From: JBEVEP01 sp040512755
GTDB lineage: Bacteria > Pseudomonadota > Alphaproteobacteria > Rhizobiales > Rhizobiaceae
DNA: 11,015 nucleotides
Assembly: GCA_040512755.1 (NCBI GenBank)
Contig: JBEVEP010000403.1
Coordinates: 1-11,015 of the forward strand
Reading direction: 5' to 3'
The translations under genes were made by a program, and so were the position numbers. Every line of letters begins with the position of its first letter. The stretch's first letter is position 1. This document shows positions 5,704 to 11,015 of the stretch, piece by piece. The notes below the pieces were generated by a model. That model ran no database searches and had not been told where the DNA came from. It saw only the letters and a list, made by a program, of their open reading frames with translations.

Positions 5704-7309
5704 GGGCTGGGCTCATATGGTTCGTGCCGCGCTTGAGGTCGCGCAGGATTTCGGATGCGGCGTTGCGTCCGGGCGCTCCCATGACGCCGCCACCCGGATG
5801 CGTGGAGGAACCGCACATATAGAGGCCAGCGACAGGCGAACGGTATTGCGCGTATCCAGGCACCGGCCTGTTGAACAGCAGTTGGTCGAAGGTCAGTTCG
5901 CCCTGGAAAATATTGCCCTCGGTGAGGCCCACTTCGGCTTCGAGCTCCCGCGGCGTGCGCACTTCCATATGCACGATGCGGTCGCGGAAGCCCGGCGAGT
6001 ATTCGGCGATCTGGGAGATTACGCTTTCCGCGAAGCCGTCGCGGTCGGCATCGGTCCACTCGCGGCCTTCGACCTTGGGCGGACAATACTGCACGAAGCA
6101 GCTCATGAAATGCTTGCCGGGAGGGGCCATCGTCGGGTCGAGCGTGGTCGGGATCACCATGTCGAGGAAGGGATCGGCCGACCAGCGGCCTGCCTTCCAG
6201 TTGTCATAGGCGCGTTCCATGCGCTCGACGGAATCGGTGAAATGCATGTCCGCGCGGTAGCATGGCGAATCCTTCGGCAGCGCAGGGAATTCAGGCATCG
6301 AGTCCAGCGCGATATTGACCTTGCCTGAAGAGCCCCGGATCTTGAAGTTCTTCACCCGGCGCAGAAAGATCTCGGGAAGTTCGCGTTCTTCGACCAGCTT
6401 CAGGAAGGTGCGCTTCACGTCGGCATTGGAAATGACAAGCTTGCCGTAGATTTCCTCTCCGCCGGCAAGCACGACACCTTTCGCCTTGCCTGACTTGATC
6501 AGTACGCGCTCAACCTCCGCGCCGGTGCGGATCGTCCCGCCCGAGGCCTGGAATGAGGCAGCAAGAGCCTTTGTCACCGCCCCCATGCCGCCGCGCGCGA
6601 AGCCCCAGGCGCCGACCGAACCATCGACTTCGCCCATATAATGGTGGAGGAGCACATAGGCCGTGCCGGGCGACATCGGACCGAGTGCGGTTCCGATAAT
6701 GCCGGAAAGCGCGAAATTCGCCTTGATGACGTCGGTCTCGAAATATTCGTCTAGGAAATCCGAGATCGACATCGTCCAGAAACGGAGCATCAGCGCCGTT
6801 TCCTCGGCAGTGAGAGATGCAAACTTCTTGCCGAGATAGATCAGTTCGCCAATGTCACGCGGCCTGAAACTTGTCGGGTCCGGCGCGGTCCGCATCAAGA
6901 GCGGCTGAATGAAACGGCACTGCCGCGTCACGTCCCTGGCGTAACGGTCGTAGGCTTCTGCATCCCTCCGCGAGAACCGGGCGAACTCCCGCCGATGGGC
7001 ATCGTGATCGCGATAGTTGGCGAGGTAGTCTCCATCCCGCGTGAATACTGCACCGCCTTCATACGAAATCACCTGCAGACCAAAGCGGGGCAATTCGAGA
7101 TCGCGCATGATCTCGGGGCGAAACAGCGAGCACACATAGGAGCAGTTTGAGTAAAGAAAGCCCGGCGTCAGCGAGCGGCTCACGGCAGCGCCGCCAACCC
7201 AGTCGTTCTTTTCGACGACGAGCACGTCAAGCCCGGCCCGCTGCAAATAGCACGCGTTAACAAGCCCGTTGTGGCCGCCGCCAATGACGATTGCATCCCA
7301 TGTTTTCAT
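5690..7309 (-). CDS. phytoene-desaturase-like FAD-dependent oxidoreductase (first of a pair)
   Basis: The product is 539 aa from the ATG at 7309-7307. This start places MKTWDAIVIGGGHNG at the N-terminus, exactly as in the paralogue. The upstream in-frame ATG at 7378 would add 23 unrelated residues and overlap the predicted promoter. Motifs are GGGHNG at 10-15, VVEKNDWVGGAAVSR (FAD ribose contact and GG doublet), the internal RGGMGAVTKAL block and the C-terminal GLYMCGSSTHPGGGVMGAPG. It belongs to the same COG1233/PYROXD2-like flavoprotein family as the next gene and has no signal peptide, so it should be cytoplasmic. It is the first gene of the four-gene - strand operon, with a leader of about 50 bases after the predicted promoter. 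It probably oxidises a C-N or C-C bond of the pathway substrate. The exact chemistry is unknown. Confidence 0.92.
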   Translation of the reverse strand: MKTWDAIVIGGGHNGLVNACYLQRAGLDVLVVEKNDWVGGAAVSRSLTPGFLYSNCSYVCSLFRPEIMRDLELPRFGLQVISYEGGAVFTRDGDYLANYRDHDAHRREFARFSRRDAEAYDRYARDVTRQCRFIQPLLMRTAPDPTSFRPRDIGELIYLGKKFASLTAEETALMLRFWTMSISDFLDEYFETDVIKANFALSGIIGTALGPMSPGTAYVLLHHYMGEVDGSVGAWGFARGGMGAVTKALAASFQASGGTIRTGAEVERVLIKSGKAKGVVLAGGEEIYGKLVISNADVKRTFLKLVEERELPEIFLRRVKNFKIRGSSGKVNIALDSMPEFPALPKDSPCYRADMHFTDSVERMERAYDNWKAGRWSADPFLDMVIPTTLDPTMAPPGKHFMSCFVQYCPPKVEGREWTDADRDGFAESVISQIAEYSPGFRDRIVHMEVRTPRELEAEVGLTEGNIFQGELTFDQLLFNRPVPGYAQYRSPVAGLYMCGSSTHPGGGVMGAPGRNAASEILRDLKRGTNHMSPAHEVI

Positions 7310-7365
7310 GTCCGATGTCCGGTTTCTCTTCCCAGCGATGCAAATTTTGGCACGGCTCACAGCCG

Positions 7366-7395
7366 ATTGTCCAGCCATTTTGAATGAATGTTCAA
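7366..7395 (-). promoter_or_regulatory. predicted sigma-70-type promoter of the - strand operon
   Basis: On the - strand, TTGAAC (7395-7390) is separated by 18 bases from GACAAT (7371-7366). This matches the -35 well and the -10 moderately. Transcription would start at about 7359, giving a leader of roughly 50 bases to the ATG at 7309. The -35 box lies inside the inverted repeats described below. Confidence 0.45.
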
Positions 7396-7404
7396 CAAAT
7401 GAAC
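7380..7404. promoter_or_regulatory. overlapping inverted repeats, candidate operator for the BetI-like TetR regulator
   Basis: Two inverted repeats share bases. TTGAA-N6-TTCAA covers 7380-7395, and GTTCA-N5-TGAAC covers 7390-7404. TetR-family regulators typically bind such short TGAA/TTCA palindromes. The element overlaps the predicted - strand -35 and abuts the predicted + strand -35, so one bound dimer pair could control both arms. That the local TetR protein is the one that binds is inference from position. Confidence 0.55.
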
Positions 7405-7432
7405 TTGCCTTTTCTTCGATAGCGTCTAGGAT
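7405..7432 (+). promoter_or_regulatory. predicted sigma-70-type promoter of the methyltransferase-led + strand operon
   Basis: TTGCCT (7405-7410) and TAGGAT (7427-7432) are spaced by 16 bases. Transcription would start at about 7439, leaving a short leader before the ATG at 7456 that includes the GGAAGG ribosome-binding site (7445-7450). Confidence 0.5.
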
Positions 7433-7455
7433 TTGCGCAGGATTGGAAGGCGGGA

Positions 7456-8253
7456 ATGTCTATGAACGAAGCGCATGGCGCGGAGCCGGAATACGACGAT
7501 ACGGCGATACGCTTCCTCGAAGCTTTGTGGGGCGAGGGCTACCTTTCCCCGGGCGGTCCCGACGAGGTCGACAGAGTGCTCGCCGGGCTGACGCTCGCCG
7601 GCAGGAACGTCCTCGACATCGGCTGCGGTTCCGGCGGGATCACGCTTTACCTCGTCGAGAAGCATCGCCTGCGACATGCGACCGGCTTCGACGTCGAGAC
7701 GCCGGTCATCGAAGCTGCCCGCAAGCGCGCAGCCGTTCGAGGTCTGGCGGACCATGTTGAGTTCATCCAGGCTGAGCCGGGCATTCTTCCATTTGCCGAC
7801 GGTTCTTTCGATGTCGTCTTCTCAAAGGACGCGCTGCTTCACGTCCCGGACAAGGAAGCACTGTTTGGCGACATCTTCCGGGTTCTGAAGCCAGGCGGGG
7901 TCTTCGCGGCGAGCGATTGGCTGATTTCGCATGACGGCCCGCCATCGAAGGACATGGCAGACTATATCGCGGCCGAGGGGCTTTCCTTCAGCATGGCGTC
8001 GCCGGCACGCTATCGCAAGGCGATGGAGCTGGCGGGATTCACGGATGTAACCGTCACCGACCGCAATCCCTGGTATCGCGAAGTCGCCCGCAGCGAGTTG
8101 GTGCGGTTGAAGGGCCCGCTCTACGAAACTGCGGCCGCGGCAGTAGGCGGCGCATATGTCGACAAGAACATCCGCACATGGGAAGCCATGCAGAAGGTGC
8201 TTGACTCGGGCGAGCACCGTCCCACTCATCTTCGTGGGTGGAAGCCAGGCTGA
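7456..8253 (+). CDS. SAM-dependent N-methyltransferase resembling phosphoethanolamine N-methyltransferases
   Basis: The product is 265 aa from the ATG at 7456, with GGAAGG five bases upstream. Class I methyltransferase motifs are VLDIGCGSGG (motif I, 52-61), GFDVE with the acidic ribose contact (77-81), FDVVFSKDALLHVPDK (118-133) and VLKPGGVF (143-150). The N-terminal Y-x12-WGEGYLSPGG block and the SKDALLHV block match the layout of phosphoethanolamine/phosphobase methyltransferases, such as the Plasmodium enzyme with FGENYISSGG and SRDAILHL. In that alignment Tyr13 and His129 here fall on its catalytic Tyr/His dyad. The likely reaction is methylation of an amine or phospho-amine, cytoplasmic and SAM-dependent. 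It leads the + strand operon and is followed 35 bases later by the BetI-like regulator. A different small-amine acceptor is quite possible. Confidence 0.88.
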   Translation: MSMNEAHGAEPEYDDTAIRFLEALWGEGYLSPGGPDEVDRVLAGLTLAGRNVLDIGCGSGGITLYLVEKHRLRHATGFDVETPVIEAARKRAAVRGLADHVEFIQAEPGILPFADGSFDVVFSKDALLHVPDKEALFGDIFRVLKPGGVFAASDWLISHDGPPSKDMADYIAAEGLSFSMASPARYRKAMELAGFTDVTVTDRNPWYREVARSELVRLKGPLYETAAAAVGGAYVDKNIRTWEAMQKVLDSGEHRPTHLRGWKPG

Positions 8254-8288
8254 CGAATGCATACGGCGACGACAAGGATAGACACGAA

Positions 8289-9020
8289 ATGACGATCGCA
8301 TCGCCGAAATCAGCGGCCCAGGGCAACGAAAAGCGTGGACGCAAGGCTTCCAAGGAAGTCAGGCGGTTGCAGCTCATCGAGGCTACGATCGATTCCCTTG
8401 CAAAGCGTGGCTATTCAGAAACGACGATGGCGGATGTCGCCGATGGCGCGGGCCTGTCGCGCGGCATCGTGAATTTCCATTTCGAGAGCAAGGAGAAGCT
8501 TCTCGTCGCCACCTTGCAGCACATGTATGACGAGTACGCCGCACATTGGCGCGCGGCCTTGCAGAAAGCGGGAGACGACCCGGCCAATCAGCTTCGAGCG
8601 CTTGTCGTCGCGGATTTCGACCGTTCGATCTGCAACAGGCGGAAGCTTGCTGCCTGGTGCGCTTTCTGGGGCGAAGCGAAGTCGCGGCCGACGTACCAGG
8701 CGCTCTGCGGTGCCCGCGATGCCGCTTATCAAGACCTCTTCGTCTCGCTTTTCGAGAAGCTCAAGCAACAGGGCGGCTATGGATACGAACCCCGCACGAT
8801 GGCGCTGGCATTGAGCGCGCTGCTCGAGGGGCTGTGGCTGCGCCTGATGATGGGGACGGAGGATGTTACCCGGGAATCGGCGCTGAAGACCGCCCTGGAA
8901 TTCCTTTCCCTGATCTTTCCCCGACACTATCCGCAGCAAGAACGCCGTGCACAGAACACGGACGAACAATCAACAAACAATGGGAGCACGCAACCATGGG
9001 AACCATCCGCAGAAATCTGA
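8289..9020 (+). CDS. BetI-like TetR-family transcriptional regulator
   Basis: The product is 243 aa from the ATG at 8289, chosen because AAGGA (8275-8279) lies nine bases upstream. The longer frame from 8238 would overlap the methyltransferase. The TetR N-terminal helix-turn-helix is clear: RRLQLIEATIDSLAKRGY, TTMADVADGAGLSRGIVNFHF (about residues 45-65), then ESKEKLLVATLQ. The ligand-binding half, with AAWCAFWGEAKSRPTYQ and ALSALLEGLWLRLMMG, closely follows the BetI (choline-responsive) pattern of AFW and ALIDGLWLR. By family analogy it would be a ligand-released repressor sensing a quaternary or methylated amine. No betA or betB immediately neighbours it, so choline need not be the ligand. 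About 30 extra C-terminal residues come from reading into the start of the next gene. Confidence 0.9.
   Translation: MTIASPKSAAQGNEKRGRKASKEVRRLQLIEATIDSLAKRGYSETTMADVADGAGLSRGIVNFHFESKEKLLVATLQHMYDEYAAHWRAALQKAGDDPANQLRALVVADFDRSICNRRKLAAWCAFWGEAKSRPTYQALCGARDAAYQDLFVSLFEKLKQQGGYGYEPRTMALALSALLEGLWLRLMMGTEDVTRESALKTALEFLSLIFPRHYPQQERRAQNTDEQSTNNGSTQPWEPSAEI
8982..8986 (+). promoter_or_regulatory. ribosome-binding site of the solute-binding protein, inside the regulator gene
   Basis: GGGAG lies nine bases before the ATG at 8996 and within the last codons of the regulator. Together with the 25-base overlap of the two genes, it points to coupled translation. Confidence 0.6.
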
Positions 9021-10069
9021 CGCTTGCCTTCGCACTGGCTGGAACGCTTTCGGCCGCCGTGGCTCTGGCGGAGGACAAGGACCTCATCATTTTTGACTGG
9101 TCCGGCTACGAGGCCCCGGATTTCCATCCGGGCTATTTGGAAAAGTACGGAGATTCACCGACATTCACCTTCTTTGGCGACGAGGACGAAGCCTTCGAGA
9201 AGGTGCGCTCCGGCTTCAAGGCCGATCTCGGTCATCCCTGTTCGCAAAGTGTTGTCAAATGGCGTGAGGCTGGCTTGCTGCAACCGCTCGACACGTCCCG
9301 CATTGCCGGCTGGAACGATCTCAATCCGCAAATCGTGGCAATGAAGAACCTGGTGACCGGCCCGGATGGCAAGGCCTGGTTCATGCCGTGGGACTGGGGC
9401 AATACGCTGGTGACTTACAATGCGGAGAAGGTCGATCCGGCGGACATCCAGTCGCTAAAAGCGTTTGCCGATCCGAAATTCAAGGATCGCGTTTCCATCG
9501 GGGACAACGTCGATGACGCCTATGCGCTGGCGAGCCTGGCCATCGGCCTCAAGGACTGGACCCAGATGAACGACGAGCAGTTCGCGAAAGCGTCGGCGTT
9601 CCTGCGGGAAGTGCACAAGAATGTCCGTCTCTACTGGACCGACACGACAGAGATCGTTCAGGCCATGAGCGGCGGCGAAGTCGATCTCGCCTGGGCCTGG
9701 AACGATGCTGCCGTGCAGGCAGCGGCCGCCGGGGCGCCCATCAAGTCCACCCGTGACACCGCCGAGGGACTGACGACCTGGGTCTGCGGCTACGTCCTCT
9801 ACAAGGACGCGCCCGGCAATCTCGACAAGGCCTACGACTTTCTCAGCGCCGTGAACGCGCCCGAGGTTGCAAGCTATATGCTAACTGACTGGGGCTACGG
9901 CCACGGCAACGCCAAGGGAATGGCAGCACTTGATCCCAAAGTGCTGGCAGAAAAGGGCTATGCCGATGTCGAGAAATTCGTCGACAAGACGCTCTTCCAG
10001 TCGCCAGTGCCCAATGAACTCAAGCAAAAAATGATCGCGGAGTTCGAAAAAATCAAAGCGGGATACTGA
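8996..10069 (+). CDS. PotD-like ABC transporter periplasmic solute-binding protein
   Basis: The product is 357 aa with a classical Sec signal peptide, MGTIRRNLTLAFALAGTLSA, and predicted cleavage after ALA at residue 25. The mature start, EDKDLIIFDWSGYEAPDF, is typical of spermidine/putrescine-type (SBP_bac family) binding proteins. Aromatic residues suited to binding a cationic ligand recur, for example FDWSGY, WFMPWDWGN, LYWTDTTE and DLAWAWND. The family delivers polyamines, and in relatives other amines or betaines, to a membrane permease and ATPase. No permease or ATPase gene is in the window, so they should lie downstream or elsewhere. The first 25 bases overlap the regulator gene. Two hairpins follow the stop codon, so its mRNA may be more stable than that of the next gene. 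Substrate identity is not readable from sequence. Confidence 0.92.
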   Translation: MGTIRRNLTLAFALAGTLSAAVALAEDKDLIIFDWSGYEAPDFHPGYLEKYGDSPTFTFFGDEDEAFEKVRSGFKADLGHPCSQSVVKWREAGLLQPLDTSRIAGWNDLNPQIVAMKNLVTGPDGKAWFMPWDWGNTLVTYNAEKVDPADIQSLKAFADPKFKDRVSIGDNVDDAYALASLAIGLKDWTQMNDEQFAKASAFLREVHKNVRLYWTDTTEIVQAMSGGEVDLAWAWNDAAVQAAAAGAPIKSTRDTAEGLTTWVCGYVLYKDAPGNLDKAYDFLSAVNAPEVASYMLTDWGYGHGNAKGMAALDPKVLAEKGYADVEKFVDKTLFQSPVPNELKQKMIAEFEKIKAGY

Positions 10070-10092
10070 TAAATCTGCCAACAAGCAATTTG

Positions 10093-10118
10093 AGCCCGCC
10101 GATCAGGATCGGCGGGTT
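10093..10118 (+). terminator. hairpin after the solute-binding protein gene (attenuator or mRNA stabiliser)
   Basis: CCCGCCGATC (10095-10104) and GATCGGCGGG (10107-10116) are perfect 10-bp arms, extendable by a G-U and an A-U pair. The two central bases would open into a small loop. Only TTGC follows, so strong intrinsic termination is unlikely. Partial termination or 3'-end protection of the upstream message fits better. Confidence 0.5.
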
Positions 10119-10127
10119 GCCCGGCAG

Positions 10128-10145
10128 GCCGGCGGCAACGCCGGC
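10128..10145 (+). repeat. second hairpin with a GNRA-type loop
   Basis: GCCGGCG (10128-10134) and CGCCGGC (10139-10145) close a GCAA loop, a GNRA tetraloop that makes RNA stems very stable. It stands 10 bases after the first hairpin and 27 bases before the aldehyde dehydrogenase ribosome-binding site. Confidence 0.5.
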
Positions 10146-10182
10146 TGCTTCGGTTTTGCAGCGACAGTTCCGGAGGAATAGC

Positions 10183-11015
10183 GTGAACAATCATCTCCGT
10201 TTCTATATTGGCGGCGAATGGGTGAACCCGGCCGTCCCCGCCAGACTCGACCTCATCGATCCCTCGACCGAAGAAGCCTACACGGCGATCTCGGTGGGAA
10301 GGGCGGCGGATGTCGATCGTGCGGTGGCTGCGGCAAAGGCTGCCTTTCCTGCCTTTTCGCAAACGACAACGGAAGAGCGGCTGGCGCTGCTGCGCAGGAT
10401 TTTGACAGCCTACAACGAGCGATACGAGGACATCGCTCAGGCTGTCTCGCAGGAAATGGGTGCGCCGATCAGGTGGGCGCGCGAAGCCCAGGCCTGGGCC
10501 GGGCAGGCCCATATGGAAGCGACGATTGCGGCGCTGGAGACCTACGAGTTCAGTCATCTTCGTGGAACCACGATGGTGGTCAAGGAGCCGGTCGGCGTCT
10601 GCGCGCTCATCACGCCATGGAATTGGCCGCTCAACCAGATCGTCTGCAAGGTTGCGCCTGCTCTCGCCGCTGGCTGCACGGTGGTGCTGAAGCCCAGCGA
10701 AATAGCGCCGATCAGCGGGATCATCTTTGCAGAGGTGATGCATGCCGCAGGCACGCCGAAAGGCGTGTTCAACCTTGTCAACGGAACCGGGCCAGAGGTC
10801 GGTCAGGTGCTGGCCGGGCATCCGGATGTTGACATGGTCTCGTTCACCGGTTCCACACGTGCTGGCATCATTGTCGCCAAGACGGCTGCCGATACGGTGA
10901 AGCGCGTGGCGCAGGAGCTGGGCGGCAAATCGGCGAATATCATCCTGCCTGATGCCAACCTGAAGGAAGCAGTCCGGAAGGGCGTCGAAGGCTGCTTCGG
11001 CAACAGCGGGCAATC
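10183..11015 (+). CDS. NAD(P)-dependent aldehyde dehydrogenase, 3' partial
   Basis: The GTG start at 10183 is fixed by GGAGG at 10172-10176 with a 6-nt spacer. The frame stays open to the window end (277 codons plus two bases). It begins with the family hallmark FYIGGEWVNP. It has the cofactor-site block ITPWNWPL with the oxyanion-hole Asn at 147, KPSE (170-173), FTGST (221-225) and ELGGKS with the general-base Glu at 245. The sequence stops at GCFGNSGQ plus a partial codon, so the catalytic cysteine, normally the residue after GQS/V, falls just outside. The enzyme oxidises an aldehyde to an acid in the cytoplasm. Next to the amine-oxidising flavoproteins and the binding protein, it probably acts on an aldehyde from amine breakdown. 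A betaine aldehyde or aminoaldehyde role is possible but not specifically supported. Confidence 0.93.
   Translation, partial: MNNHLRFYIGGEWVNPAVPARLDLIDPSTEEAYTAISVGRAADVDRAVAAAKAAFPAFSQTTTEERLALLRRILTAYNERYEDIAQAVSQEMGAPIRWAREAQAWAGQAHMEATIAALETYEFSHLRGTTMVVKEPVGVCALITPWNWPLNQIVCKVAPALAAGCTVVLKPSEIAPISGIIFAEVMHAAGTPKGVFNLVNGTGPEVGQVLAGHPDVDMVSFTGSTRAGIIVAKTAADTVKRVAQELGGKSANIILPDANLKEAVRKGVEGCFGNSGQ

Noticed and set aside
5405..6328. 307-codon open frame on the + strand
   Set aside because: It is antisense to the two flavoprotein genes, whose FAD motifs are unmistakable.
4138..7309. Carotenoid biosynthesis (crtI) assignment
   Set aside because: Similarity to phytoene desaturases is at superfamily level only, and no other carotenoid gene is present in the window.
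7310..7378. Longer start for the first flavoprotein
   Set aside because: The extra 23 residues do not match the paralogue and would overlap the predicted promoter. The ATG at 7309 gives the normal Rossmann N-terminus.
8546..8995. N-terminal extension of the binding-protein frame by 150 codons
   Set aside because: It overlaps the TetR gene in another frame. The ATG at 8996 with GGGAG upstream is followed directly by a proper signal peptide.
9958..11013. 351-codon open frame on the - strand
   Set aside because: It lies antisense to the clear aldehyde dehydrogenase and the end of the binding-protein gene, has no recognisable motif, and arises from GC-rich codon bias.
1..11015. tRNA, rRNA, CRISPR array, insertion sequence or phage genes
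   Set aside because: I saw no cloverleaf-type sequence, spaced direct repeats, transposase motifs or terminal inverted repeats with target duplication.

Overview
The window reads as part of a GC-rich alphaproteobacterial chromosome or large replicon, most likely Rhizobiales (Rhizobium/Sinorhizobium/Mesorhizobium type). This is inferred from protein style: a PrsE-like HlyD adaptor, a BetI-like regulator, a PotD-like periplasmic binding protein and small rhizobial-looking ORFs. No marker gene fixes the genus.

Left part (1-2640). The window opens inside a type I secretion membrane-fusion (HlyD-family) gene on the + strand. Converging on it from the - strand is a possible small lipoprotein gene. 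Next comes a frameshifted remnant, on the + strand, that looks like the TPR-rich tail of an adenylate cyclase-type protein. Two small - strand genes follow, probably one operon: a SANT/Myb-like helical protein and a 65-aa protein of unknown function. This part looks like accessory or decaying sequence between functional blocks.

Right part (2639-11015). This is a coherent divergent metabolic locus. On the - strand, reading away from a shared control region at about 7310-7455, lie two paralogous phytoene-desaturase-like FAD oxidoreductases (14-bp overlap), a GcvT-like tetrahydrofolate-dependent aminomethyltransferase/demethylase (3-nt gap) and an 83-aa protein (2-nt gap). On the + strand lie a SAM-dependent N-methyltransferase resembling phosphoethanolamine methyltransferases, a BetI-like TetR regulator, a PotD-like periplasmic solute-binding protein and an NAD(P)-dependent aldehyde dehydrogenase that runs off the window end just before its catalytic cysteine.

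How the genes may work together (inference). The binding protein would capture a small cationic or N-methylated amine. The flavoproteins would oxidise C-N bonds, the GcvT-like enzyme would move a one-carbon unit to tetrahydrofolate, and the aldehyde dehydrogenase would oxidise the resulting aldehyde. The BetI-like repressor probably controls both arms through overlapping inverted repeats that cover the predicted - strand -35 box. The methyltransferase is the odd member, because it would add the methyl groups that the opposite arm appears able to remove. I do not recognise this gene set as a characterised pathway, and the substrate cannot be read from sequence alone.
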